NCBI GenBank assembly: GCA_030549335.1
Contig: CM060196.1
Coordinates: forward strand, 9,997,501 to 10,061,500
Origin: Pontederia crassipes
Taxonomy: Eukaryota; Streptophyta; Magnoliopsida; Commelinales; Pontederiaceae
Length of the DNA stretch: 64,000 nt
Direction of reading: 5' to 3'
The position numbers and the translations under genes were made by a program. Below the pieces are notes generated by a model. The model was not told the DNA's origin. It saw only the letters and a program-made list of their open reading frames with translations, and searched no databases. Positions 49,512-61,929 of this stretch are shown in pieces (within the stretch, counting starts at the first letter, position 1; the number at the start of each line of letters is the position of its first letter).

Positions 49512-52251
49512 TTATATATATTTTAGATGAAGTAATATATTTTTATTGGATTAAATTGATAACAAAAAGTCTTATTTAAGGCAAAAACAATTGTGATAGT
49601 TGAATTAATCATATTTGTCAAAATAAATTTATCATGATCATTGAATAATCAGATTATTTTGATATTCATTAAATTTATTATTTCATTAATAAATTTATTT
49701 TGTTAATCAAATAATAGAATTAGTGTTCTACATTTATTTTACATAGAATGCTTATTTTTTTCTCTAATTCTATTACTCAAATTTTTTATTTGACTGGGCT
49801 AAAATAAATTTGATTTTAATGAGAGTGAACTATACAGTTCTCTAAATTATTATTATATTCCAATCAATTTTTTGATCTGTATTCATGTGGACATATATAT
49901 ATAAGTCAATTGTCAAAAGAGTCATAAATTATTTTGTCATCATCATCTGCTTATTTTACATGTTATCCAAATAGAAAAAATATTAGTATAAAATACTCAA
50001 TATTTAGGATCTAAAGGAACGTCAAATACTTTATTAAAATTTATAAAAATATTGATACATAAAACAATATAATAATGAACAATCAATTTGCATAATCATT
50101 GTAAATGATTTCAACATTAAATAATTTCAATTATCAATTATCCGATGTCTATTTTCAGTTATCCATGACGACTATTAATCAATATCAATATTCACTTTCA
50201 ATCATTAACTTTTAAGTAATGATCGAATGATTATAATCAATTTTGACTCATTGTTAGTAAGTTAAATTAGTATTCATCATTATAGTTATCAACTAATTGT
50301 AATTATGATTTGAATTGATCACTTCTCAACTATAAAGACAATAATGAATTATTTATTGTCTTCTACACATTATTCTTAAATCATAAATACTTCAATGAAT
50401 TGTTTTTTTATTCTTCAATTGTAGAAACTAATTTTGTGATGGTTCATCTATTATTATTAAATTAAGTATTATTAATTGTTATGAGCTAACAATCTACTAC
50501 AAGTACTTTCATCCATCACAATTATTTTCACTAATCATAATGATTTTATCGATTAAAAGGGTCTTCATTGACTATCAAGATATTTGTACCACAAAAGTTT
50601 CTATGATTAGCGATTATTTAACAATAAACAAATTATCGATCAATTGCAACAATTATCTATATCATCAATTCAATGATGAACAATCAATCTCACCCTTATT
50701 TAATTCATTATCAAAATATTTTTTTATTATTTGTTCATTGATGTGGAAAATATATATATTTGTTCTCGCCTTTGTTAGGCATGCATTTATCTAAAAAAGT
50801 AATTATAATTTCAGCCCATAATGCAATATCTCTATATGCGTCATTTATAATTTTCCACATCTAAGTTTGCCTATTGATGAAAAAAAGACTCAATTGCATT
50901 TTTCCTTGTTGCCTTAATCCCTGCAGGAGCTTCCAATTGGAAGAGAGAGAGTATCCTGAAAGAGTGTGCTAAATCAAACCCCATAAAGCCATTTTGAAGA
51001 CAACAAGGGGAAGGGGGCTATTTCATATAAGACGGATGAGGCCAAATAACTAGCAAACAACTTTTTTCCCCAATTAGGGACCAGCCAGTACATCACCCGG
51101 CAAAGGAAGCTTCCCTGAGCATAAAGGAACTAGGGCGACAAAGAGTGAATCAAGAAAAATGACCAACATATATTCATGGGTGTTGTGACACCTATAGTGA
51201 ACATGATTTGTAACTAAATCAACCGTTGAGACCGGGGGATGTGGACGCTTTGGATGTTTTTTTTCTCTATTTATCTTTTCGTTTTTCTTTGTTGTTAAAC
51301 TATTGACCTCTCTATTCTATTGAATCAACTTTTGTTTTGTTTTGTCTAATCTGGTGGGACGATTATGTGATTGATTAATTGAGCTTTAAAGCTTGTCCCC
51401 GATGCAACCCTATAGGGAGCTCTATCCTCTTTTTAGCCGAACGTGAGAGGTATAGAAGCTGAACAGAGCTATCCTCTTGCAATTTGGACAAACCCTATTC
51501 TGCAATGTCATGTGTTTTTTCGTGATGGTAATTGGTAGCTTTTAGTTTAGGCAGCGTATGCTCTTTGATTCCCTACTTGAGAGGGATGCTTTCTATTGAA
51601 GTTTCGTATGCACGTCGACAGGTGGGACAGGCTTCAATAACTAAAAAAGGAATCAAGAGTTGCATGTTTTGGAGCTAAACTTGTTATGCTCCCTGCTTTA
51701 CATCATCACCTTCCTTTCATCTAGGTCCTACTTTTATTGACTCTGTGACCTTCTACCCGAGAGGAAATTTCTATCCTCTATGTCTGTGTAGATCCTAGAG
51801 GGGACAAGGTCGCTGAGTCATCTAGAGTCATAATCTTCAGTTTTAGACAAGATCCTACTCGCTTGAAATTCATTAGTTTTGTACGATCTCCGATCACAAA
51901 GGTTCTCACACGACAGGGCTATATTTACCAACAAGAATTCAACTCAAGTCATGAGGTCATTTTGATTCTTCATTTATCTCTTGGAGAGCCCTTCAGGCCG
52001 AGATTGAGCAAGACCCAACTCAATCCCTGTAGAGAGGATTCGATTCATCTATCCGCTCAATGCACATGAAAGTGTTGCTTGAGATGAGTATATGATCTCA
52101 TCAACATGCGCAAATTGAGCCATTCGTGGGCATGAGAGTGTCGTCGATGAGCTGAGTGATGCCTATCTCGATTTTATACTTATGCGCATGCCGAGTGACT
52201 GTATGTAGCTTTTACCATAATCTAAAGTTCATAGAACATTAAACCTAAGCA
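49512..52251. other. AT-rich then mixed-composition intergenic stretch
   Basis: From 49512 to about 50880 the DNA is AT-rich with no gene. From about 50900 to 52250 the composition is more balanced, but frames are short and broken. It may be decayed retrotransposon sequence, but I recognise no domain. Confidence 0.4.
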
Positions 52252-52660
52252 CACTACAAGAAAACTGTCGATTAGCGATGCAAAATAGCGTCTCCATTTT
52301 TTGTGATGCTAAGGCGACGCCATGAACGTCGGTATAGCGTCTCAGCTGAGTCACAATAAGACGACGCTATTGGCCTCCCAATAGCACCACATTAGCATTT
52401 ACTTAGCCTTTCACAAAACAAAAATTAAAATCGGTGCTATAGAGATGTCAATTAGACGCTATTATTATGCGCCATGAAGCAGAAATGCGCGGCAGAACTT
52501 AGCGTTGTTGTAGCGTTGATATTCGACGTGCAACTAGCATCTCAAGTCTTGAGACGCCCTGTCGACGCTAGTTTGGATTCGATATGGGCGTCGAAAATTT
52601 GCACGATTTTGGCGCCGCAGGATGCGACGCTACATGGGGTCACAACTGATGTGCCACTAG
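52252..52660 (+). mobile_element. Terminal part of a CACTA (En/Spm-type) DNA transposon
   Basis: It starts CACTACAAGAAAACTG, the classic CACTA terminus. It is followed by many short GACGCT/AGCGTC sub-terminal motifs in both orientations, e.g. around 52292, 52372 and 52453, to about 52640. Such sub-terminal arrays bind the transposase in this superfamily. A short open frame (52474-52683) arises from the repeats and is not a gene. The opposite terminus was not found. Confidence 0.65.
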
Positions 52661-52701
52661 AATTTATAAATTTAAAAGCTTAATTCGACATTTTTCCTCT
52701 G

Positions 52702-52783
52702 AAGTAAGGGTAATTGCCCATGTAGGGGTAATCATACGTTTAGGGGTAATCGTCCGTGTAGGGGTAATCGTACGTTTAGGGGT
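52702..52783. repeat. 18-bp minisatellite with TTTAGGGG
   Basis: Around four copies of an 18-bp unit (CGTGTAGGGGTAATCGTA / CGTTTAGGGGTAATCGTC) follow the CACTA remnant. The TTTAGGGG resembles the plant telomere motif, but the 18-bp period makes it a minisatellite. Confidence 0.75.
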
Positions 52784-52789
52784 TGTTTT

Positions 52790-55009
52790 CTGTGACTTTG
52801 AGCTCTTCACATCGCGATATATTTTATGCGAGTCATTCATTCTTCAATTATTCTTAGTCAATTACCAATATAATAATGAATAAATTATGATTGAACATAA
52901 TCATAAAAATTACTAATTAACAATAAATAATTAAGAACCAATCCCAATAGTATATCATTATTATCATAATAAGAACAAAATAGTGGTATAACCATCAAAT
53001 CAATTAAATATAACTTATAACTAAAAAACATATCCATAAAAAACTAAGCTAAGTTGTGACTAATTATCCCGAGAGACCTTTGATGTCATTGTGACTACCG
53101 TAGTCATGTGTTTTCCTGTCTCTTATGTCGCAGCCATTAAGTTTCCAATCAATCCGAGGACATGTTCACAACATGTCATGATCGTCTTGATGCGACAAAG
53201 TTGTTGCAATGCCACCAACAAGGGTTGGATTGTAGTGGTAAGAGACTCCTCCTTGCTTAAGCAATGTCTCAAATTTGAGTATCCGTAAATGTAAAAAAAA
53301 TTGTTGGGAGTTTTACCTGTCATTTCTAGTTATGTGACTCGGGGGAGACCTTGCTGAATTAGTTGGACTCGATGCGGGCTGACCTCCAACTTATCGACAT
53401 TATGCATAATCATTATCACCCGTCGGCATCGCTTCTTAGAAATCAGAGGCTGGCAACCCAAAAAAAAAGTTTTGCGATGCAGTGACTAGCAATGAAAGTC
53501 AGGAAATTTTTATCATAATTTCATATATAGGAATTTTAAAAACGATCTTGTCTTTTTTTTTCACTATAGGGTATTTGTTGTCGTAAGGTAGGATAACTAG
53601 TATCACACATTTGTATATTTACTTAATATATAGTTGTTTGCCAGAATTTGAAATTATACATAACTTAAGCAACTAGTATCTAATGATTATTGATCAAAAT
53701 AAATTGACAATTTATATATCATCTCCAAGAAAGTACAAATTAGTTCAAATTTATACATTATAAAAGATTTTCCTTAATATTTAAGATCTCATACATAAAG
53801 TATTCAAAATTTTAACCTAATTCTAATAGAGGATCATCAAGCATGATCACAAAAATATTGAAAGTAACAATAGTATGATAACAATTTAGTAAATAAAATA
53901 TTCAAAAATTGTGTCATAATCTATTTAATTTAGAGAAATATAATCATCAATATAATAACTATCATATGTTCCATAATATAAATGATGACATGTCAATAGC
54001 TAAGCATCTTATGCCATAGTATATAGTATCTCACACGTATATGCAATTGTTTATGCATAATGTTAATGCCTTGTCACTAATTGACTAAAGGTATTATCAT
54101 GGAGAAATTATCTTGACTTTTGATTTATATTCAACATACATTTATTTCATGTTTTATTATATTCTCATGTTTGAACACATACTTTATTGTCGAAAAATAG
54201 CTTTTATGATTTCTCCACATTCATTTTGTAAAATATTATAATTTGCATTCCTGGAATGGCATTATTTATTTTTATTGTTTTCCATGTAAAAATCTCAACC
54301 GATGGAGGCATGCATGTATATGCTTCGACCTACATATCGCATAAGGGCATACAGGTGGATACCCCCACCTGTATAGTTTGGCGCATTCGAGAGCATACAA
54401 CACAGTTTAAGAAAGTATCATGTGCAAAGCAGCAAACAACTTGAAAGATAACTTTCCACGTCATCCTGGCAGACTCTCTTGTATTAGAGGAAGAAAGCTT
54501 TCTCTACACTTTATGGACAAATGTGGACAAAATAATAGTCAGAAAAGCTATAAAAATGACAATTAAGAGGGAGGCCGCCAAGGAGGGACGACAAGCATAT
54601 TCCTTTGACTACAAAAATGAGCACAACAATACAAGAAAACAACTACATAAATTGACATGTCATCGAACCTGAAAACTATAAAAGGAATTGAGGTTGTCCA
54701 TGAAAGAGGGTTCCCCATCATTTCCAACCATTCCAACAAGGAAGGCATTCCATTTCTGTTGCTTAAGGAAGCTAAAAGAGGAGGTTGTGGCAATAGTCTC
54801 CCTTCTTCTTTTCTTTTCTTTTTCACTTTCTTGTTTTGCTCTTTTTTGAGTTTCTAACTTGTAACTGAACTAGCCAGCTAGAGTTGGGAAATTTGTGATG
54901 GATACTTCTATTTCGAAACACTTATGATTCTTGTACTTAAGCTATTAGGCAGTAATTGTTTACCCTTTCTTCTCATTCTTACTGTTTCTTAGTTATATGA
55001 CCGATGTTT
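52790..55009. other. Intergenic stretch, no gene seen
   Basis: AT-rich sequence. A GC-neutral part near 54560-54860 has short frames but no family signature. Confidence 0.5.
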
Positions 55010-56393
55010 TGTAGGATCACAAGGCACCAAGAGAGGGGGAGAATTTGTGTTAAACCAAAAATATAAATTTTATGAAAATCATCGTGGAAACTTAAAATCG
55101 ATTCATTAATATATAAACCAACACAATACCAATCAAAGCATATGCATATGCATAATAAAGTAGAAATGAGAGAAAGAGAGAAAAACAAACACATGAATGC
55201 AGTACGATTTGTTTACGAGATTTAGCCACATCTTGATCTACGTCTCCACTCCGACTTCTCGGCTTCGAGACTGTCAGAGATTCCGCTAACACCTTTCGTT
55301 CCAAATCGGTCAAGAAAGAAATTCTTTACAACTCTTGCCTTTTCTTCGTTTCAAAAGGTAAAGACACACATCTTTCACCGTAAGCTTTTACTCATCTTTT
55401 CTTCGCTCTAGAAGTAAGACAACATCTTTTAACACATGAGCTAAACAACTATTATAATATCACAATAACACTCTTCAATATATCTTTTATAATTTATAAC
55501 TTCACATAAAAGTATGAGCGAAAGAAATAAAAGATTTACAACTTGGAGCTCAATTGGACTTCTCAAATGTCCTTCTCACTTTTCTTTGGAAGTCTTCCTA
55601 CACCTTTCTCTTTTTTAGCTTTCTTAACTCCATTTAGTCGTTAGAGTTTGTTTCCTAATTTTGAAGTAAAAAATATGATCATTATAGTGCATTCTGCACG
55701 CTGACCGATCGATCGTTTTGCCCCACTAGTCGATCGGTCCAGATGACCATTTGAAAAATCTGACCGTTGGTGAGTTTTCTACACTTTTTATGTTAACCGA
55801 TCAATCAGCCGATCGACCGGTGTTTTGACCGGCATTGTCTTGACATTGTGCTAGTTGAATTTTGCATTTTTTGCACTGACTGATCAATCGATGTGCTTGA
55901 CCGGTCGACCGATTCTTCAACCATCAGGTCGACCCCTTGCACTATTTTGAGCATAAAGTTTTACACAATTATCCAAATGAGATGATTTTTTATTCCATAA
56001 AAAGCTAACATAATTCTTTACAATTTTGATGTTCATCATTCACCAAAATCTAATAAGATTATAGTCAAATATTGATCCAAAGTTTGGTAAAAAAATTGTC
56101 CATTTTAAATAAAATATTTTAGACCTATACTCTTTTATACATAACTTTTCATACCAGTATTCAAATGATATGATATTTGGTTCTATGAAAAGTTGAAAAT
56201 GTTATCTATAACTTTTATTCATCTCTTAATGAAAATCCCATGAGAACATAGATAAATATTAATCAAAAGTTTAGTGCATGAAGCAACTCATTCTTATTTA
56301 GATTTTTTAGACATTTTAAATATAACTCTAATTTTTTCGAGGTTTGTATTGTCAAAATATAATTACATAGGACATAAAAAATTTTCTCCAACA
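55010..56393 (-). mobile_element. Family-L LTR (copy L3), probable old solo LTR
   Basis: On the minus strand it begins TGTTGGAGAAAATTTTTTATG and ends GCCTTGTGATCCTACA. It matches the LTR at 62175-63394, including CTCTTGGTGCC near the 3' end and the GGTCGACCG cluster (55700-55930). The flanking 5-mers (TGTTT and TATGT) do not match, so the duplication has decayed or the copy was rearranged. Confidence 0.7.
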
Positions 56394-58197
56394 TATGTCA
56401 TTGATGATTTCTTTTTACGATGTTGTCTTTGGATGTTTTCTTTGATTATTGATGTATTTTCATTGACTGATTCATCCCTTATGCTTGGCCCAAGAGAGTG
56501 ACATATTCTTTAGCTCAAGCTTCAAATATGAGAGTAGAGGAGCTTGAGCCGTGTCCATTCAGCAAGGCATGGTGTGGACAATTTGTTTTTTGCTTTTATT
56601 GAAAACCTGAGAATTTAGTTCGGTGAGTCTTCGGTGAAGGTGATTCCTATCTGAGAGGATGTTCACAATCCCTAACTAGAGTATGTGAGTCGAAAGCTTT
56701 GGCTGATGCTAGGATATATCGAGGAATCATCATTCACGAAGGTTCAACTTTTCTATTTCCTATTTTTGAGAGATGATCCCCTATTTTCAGAACTTTGATC
56801 TCGATATCGACTCCTTCGACTTGAGAGAGTATTCTATACACCAACCGCTACATGCATGTTCAGAGGTGAGCTAGCGACTGGGTTATTTCTAAGGAGGTGT
56901 CAGTGGTCAGTTCTTCGATAAAGCCGAGAGGTGGACCTGAAGTACTCTTACGTCATTCGTTTTGCTGCTTCGTCTGAATTATCTTTGATTTCATAGTGTA
57001 CTCCCGCTCGAGAGAGTAATCTATCCCTCACTTGTTGCGTCGGATGACAATTGAGTTGTGTTTAAAGGGTCACTAATGACTAGTGTCAGACTTGGACCGA
57101 GAGGTTTAACTGGAGTCTTCTCTGTTTGCTCAAAGTCTAGATGTGGGGGAATGCTGATGCATACCCCATATGGGTATTTAGTGCTTTAGGATGTCTTGTT
57201 CTTGCGAAAGCATGGTGGTTACATTTTAAGCGATGACCCCATGTGCACAAATTCAACGACTAACAACCACGAGAGAGACATGGTCGTTGGATGACATCTG
57301 TTAAGAGAGCGGGAATGCCCATGCTTGATGGCATCTATTGCTACTTTAATGATTTTACATTGGTTCGATAAGTAGAAATATTAAAACCATCCCCTAAACC
57401 CTAGTGTTTATCCACATTTTAAGCAAAAATCCATAGAAATTAGTTTTACTTCATTGTTGTGATTTCTAATTTGTAATATCTCATTTTCTCACTTTGAAAA
57501 ACATCCATAGATTTAAGTTTTTCTTTCTAAACAGTTTCAATCAAATGTGAACTTTTCAGCTATTTGGATAATTTCATGTAGTTGTTGGAGAAAATATATA
57601 GTTTGAGTGATACTAAGTGTAAAATTCATAGCAATTGATAATGACATATTATTAAAATAATATAAATTTTGTGCAAAACATATTATATTACGTTTAACTT
57701 ATAGAAATTTAAGATTTCAACTTATTTTGAAAGATTTGATATACCACCGAAGCATTCCTTGCTTTGAAGAAAATGAGTGTTTCTTAATTGTCAAATCTGT
57801 TATGAGTGGTTTAGATGAATGACACATTTATGTGAAAAAAATGTAATCACTGATGATTTGTATTTTCTATGAATGTCTCGATAGTTAAGAAGCTCTTAGC
57901 ATGCTTTAGTGATATATTCAATTCATTATGAAATCTTTGTGGAAAATTTATAAACATAATCATATTCATCTTGTTTTGTGGGATAGAAACAAGTAATGTT
58001 GATTAAAAATTTGTTGGTAATGTCATGAATGTTAATGCAGTTGTAAATCATTCTTATGTTATACAAGCGTTCAAATAATTGAGATGGAGAAGTCGACCAT
58101 CTCATACAAAGGTATCACTATTTGAACAACGTGTCTAAATAAAGGTCTAGGGGGTTTCTCCTTCTGTGGGCTGGATGTGGAGTCTTCGAAAACTAGA
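56394..58197. other. Intergenic stretch with unrecognised decayed repeat
   Basis: Sequence of moderate composition with short broken frames. Phrases such as GAGAGAGTAATCTATCCC suggest decayed retrotransposon, but no domain is seen. Confidence 0.4.
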
Positions 58198-59090
58198 TGT
58201 TAACACCCCAATTTTTTTAATAAATGTATATTTCTCATAATTCAATAAATCTAATAATTAATAATTTATTATATATAATTAAATTATTAAATAAAATAAA
58301 TCAATAGTTAGATAAGAGATGAAAAGAGAAAATGAAAGTTAAATCCTAATTCAATTAGGCGTGATTAAATTAAAATTGATATATTTAAAATTTAATTACA
58401 ATCTCATAAAGAATTCATAATATGGTTGAAATCAAGAGTTTATGTTTAAAATATTTTGGATATTTGTATTCCAAAAATTAATATAAATATAATAGCTAAT
58501 TATTTTATTATAAAAATTTAGGAAAAAAATAAAAGACAAACTATGAATCAGAAGCATGATTAAGAGTTTTAATTAGATTAGAACTTGAGGATCTTTTTTC
58601 TATAAATGGAACCTTAAGGGTCTCTTCCAATCCATTCTCCTTTCTTCGAAAGCCCCACTGTATGATCGAAAAATGTGCAAGTTTTGGATTTAGGTAGTTA
58701 TGATTGAACACGATACATAAGATTTTGGATTTACTTTTGCCTATCTTTTTTGTTAATAGAATTATATATTTAAAGAAAATTTAAGATATAAATTAAGTTT
58801 ACCTATGATCCATGAATAAGTTCCACAAAATAGTTCATCAAAATTATGTCATTTTGGTACCCAAAATCTCAATCGTTGAAGAAAAATAATTGGAATTCTA
58901 TTTTATCAAAATTCAGTTGAGGTTCTACGATGTTATCGGATCCATTTTTGGTGACATTGAATCCGACCCAAATTCGATGTTGAGTTGGCCGATTTCCATC
59001 TAGCTTGACCCGAATTCTATATACATGTAAGAAAATGAAGTTTCGCTTGTGCCGACCCAAGACAACTCGAATTCCCAGTTAAAATAGGAA
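58198..59090 (+). mobile_element. 5' part of a Tekay/Del-like gypsy LTR
   Basis: It starts near TGTTAACACCCCAATTTTT. CTATAAATGGAACC (58600) is a probable TATA box and leader. This start is typical of Tekay/Del gypsy LTRs. The LTR is interrupted by the foldback element at 59091, and its 3' end was not found with certainty. Confidence 0.45.
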
Positions 59091-59917
59091 GAGTTATTTC
59101 CTCAAACCACCCCTAAACTATCACGATTTTTCATATCTAACCTCAAACTATGTACTTTATTTTTTGAGTCCCTAAACTATCATGATTTTTCCAATTTGAT
59201 CCTTCCATCCAATTCCGTCATCTTTTCAGTTATCTTTGATTTTTCGTATTTGTAAAAAGTCTATTATACTCATGTCTTAAGTGTTAGTCTCTTTTGCTTA
59301 AAATAATGTATAATAATAAATATAAAAAATAATTAAAAAATGACTGGGAGGACGACGCCCCCACCCCCACCCCCATCATCGGTGATGGCTTGTGGGGGAG
59401 GGGGGGCATGCTCCGTGCCACCGGAGGGAAAGGGGGCAGCGTCGGCCCCCCTTTTCTCCATCGTGCACGGCGATGGAGAAAATTGGGGCCGATGCCCCCA
59501 TGAGTGAGCTCGCGCTCAGAGAGAGGGCGTCCCCCCCCCCCCCCCCCCCCCCCCGCGTCAACACAAAGCGAGGACGAGGGAGATGCAGAGCTTGCCGGTG
59601 CACGCCTGAGCATCCCGACATCTCCCTCGCCGTGGGGTCACGCCGACCACACGGAGGGGGGCCCTCCTACCTTTTTAAATTATTTTTATATCTATTATTA
59701 TATATTATTTTGTGCAATAATATACTAACACATAGTAAGGGTGTAATGGACTTTTTACAAATCAAAAAAATCAAAGATATCTGAGAAGTCGACGGAATTG
59801 GACGAAAGAATTAAATTAAAAAATCATAATAGTTTAGGAACTCAAAAAATAAAGTCGTAATTTGGGGTTATATCTGAAAAATCGTTATAGTTTAATGGTG
59901 GTTTGAGAAAATAACCC
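59091..59917. mobile_element. Mutator-like foldback element, family B, complete, 9-bp target-site duplication
   Basis: The left arm from GAGTTATTTCCTCAAACCACC and the right arm, inverted, to GGTTTGAGAAAATAACCC are ~200 bp each and clearly complementary. The flanks are perfect 9-bp AAATAGGAA copies (59082-59090 and 59918-59926), the hallmark of Mutator-superfamily insertion. The GC-rich core (about 59346-59665) contains a run of 24 C (59531-59554), CCCCCACCCCCACCCCC and GAGCTCGCGCTCAGAGAG. It is non-autonomous. Confidence 0.82.
59531..59554. repeat. Homopolymer run of 24 cytosines
   Basis: An uninterrupted run of 24 C lies in the core of the foldback element. The minus strand carries 24 G, able to form a G-quadruplex. 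The run length may be inaccurate in the assembly. Confidence 0.9.
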
Positions 59918-59926
59918 AAATAGGAA

Positions 59927-60227
59927 AAATGTTTGTTAGAACATTCCACGATGACACGATCCAGACTTCTGTGTCACCTGGCTTGGATTTATATGGTAAG
60001 AGGAAAAAGAAATAAAAGCAACCTGCCTTGAGCTTGTTTCATTCAACTCGAGTTTCGAGGCAAGCAGGCCCGAGTTACACCTTTGCTTGGTCTCAGTTCA
60101 AGTGTTTTCCAAGAAATTTTTATCCCATATTTTTAATGTTAAATGACCTTTTTACTGACATTTTCATAGATAACTAGGTAATCATATAAAAGTCATCATT
60201 AGGAATTTCCCATGTATAATTTTCATG
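59927..60227. other. Spacer, possible continuation of the interrupted gypsy LTR
   Basis: Moderate-composition sequence just after the foldback element. It includes CCACGATGACACGATCCAG, which may continue the LTR begun at 58198. No gene is seen. Confidence 0.4.
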
Positions 60228-60462
60228 ACTAAACAACATTGCTCGGAAGTGATGGATATAGTTCATGGGTTAACACACTACTTGGGAGTGCTAGATACTT
60301 TCACATGTTCATAGATTAATAACTCCATTTAGAAGTGGCGGATACTTCTTATAAGTTTACGTGCTCAAAATGCACCGCTTTGAAGCGACAAATACTTCTT
60401 CATTATTTATGAGTCAAAAGCTCTGTTTGAGAGTGATTGATACTTCTATACATGAAAGTGCC
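60228..60462. repeat. Degenerate ~45-60-bp tandem repeats
   Basis: About five copies of a degenerate unit containing GGAAGTGATGGATAC-like sequence (e.g. GAGTGCTAGATACTT, GAAGTGGCGGATACTT, GAGTGATTGATACTT). They appear to lie inside an LTR. Confidence 0.6.
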
Positions 60463-61000
60463 ATGATAATTCATTAATAAGATGAGCCTGTATAGGACAT
60501 CACACATAGATGTTTATACAGAAATTGTGTTTAAATAAAAGAAGTAGTTAAACACACCATAAAAGAAAGAGTAATTGTATTATATGAAGAATAAATAAAT
60601 TAAAGCATTGGTTATATATAAATGATCATTTGTAATTGATAAAATTTATTTGCACTTGATAAAATATTACTCATTGACAAAAGTAAAGTTCATTAATAAT
60701 AGATGAAAAGGTAAAGTTCATTGACAATTGATGAAAGGGTAAAGTTCATTGACATTGAAAATGACTAGACGATTTTAGGATTTTTGTTTCTTATTTTATA
60801 TTGGAGTTTGCTATATAAACTTCCTGACGATTGGATTATTTCGCATCATTGTAATAATTAATATTCCATAACAAAAAGAGCCGTCACCGTCCGAGGACAT
60901 TGTCCTGAAGGTGAACTTCGTAAATCTCATGTGTTCTTTTTGTGTTTGTGCGATTTCTCTCTCGTTTCGTAACACTCACTATGTTAATTCCATTATTTCA
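60463..61000 (+). mobile_element. Copia-like LTR 3' part
   Basis: Two or three further short tandem units (GTAAAGTTCATTGACA, about 60683-60755) are followed by GTCCGAGGACATTGTCCTGAA and TTCGTAACACTCA. These resemble LTR ends of some copia elements, in which CGAGGAC... precedes a CT-rich tract before the end. No primer-binding site follows, so the call is tentative. Confidence 0.4.
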
Positions 61001-61929
61001 ATGTTCAGTGAAACTAAACTTTTGGAGCTTGTACTTATACAATTTCACAAATATTCTTATTGTAGGTTGTTCTGGTAAAATCATGAGATTTTTATATGTG
61101 GTATTTTCATCTATATTTTTATATGCAACTTTATGATATGCATTGCAAAAATTGCATACTTTAATAAAAGGTTGTGAAAATGATTTTGATTGGATAATAA
61201 AGTAGAACTTTTTATATTTGTGATATAAGTTTTAAGATGGATAAATGATGATAGAAAGTTACTAACTACGAGACAAAAGACACGATTAACAACTTTTCAT
61301 ATAAATTAGGATTAATTGATTCTAGGGCCTTTGAATAGTAGACTTAATGATGGTAAGATCAAAATAAATTTCGTTATTCCTTTGGGAAGATAATTTTGTC
61401 ATTCTTTCACTTCAAGTTAGGTATTGAATAGTGTTTGTTATAACATAAATCTAGAAACTAAAAAAGTTATAAAAAATCACAAGAATGATTGTTTATTTAA
61501 ATTTGATGAGTAAATTCATAAGAGAGAAATAGACAAATTATTTTATTATGTTACCTAATGGAAGGATGGGGTGTGAAGTATAATCAGAAAGTCCATTTGA
61601 ATAATAAATTATAAAAAATGCTGAGTTGGAGAATAAAAAATTTATTTGCAAAAAATATTTTTACCCTTTATTATTTATAAAATATAATTAGCAATGAATA
61701 TTTATTCCTTTAGCACTTATTTATTTTGCTCTTTTATTTTTAGTTTTGCTCATGTTTTTTCTATTTTTTCTCATAATTATCTTGTTAATTAAATTTAAAA
61801 AGTAAAAAATTATAAATAAATATTTATAAAAGAATAATTATAACTAAAAAAAATTTATTAATGTAATATTTATATGAGAGAAAAATAATTTATCAATGTG
61901 CGAGAGAGATATTTGAATAAAGCTTTTAT
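61001..61929. other. AT-rich intergenic stretch
   Basis: AT-rich with no gene. It is followed by the older family-L copy. Confidence 0.5.

Noticed and set aside
52474-52683. 69-codon ORF
   Set aside because: It is built from the CACTA sub-terminal GACGCT repeats and has no protein-family character.
52702-52783. Interstitial telomere tract
   Set aside because: The 18-bp period and G-count (TTTAGGGG) do not match tandem TTTAGGG, so it is listed as a minisatellite.
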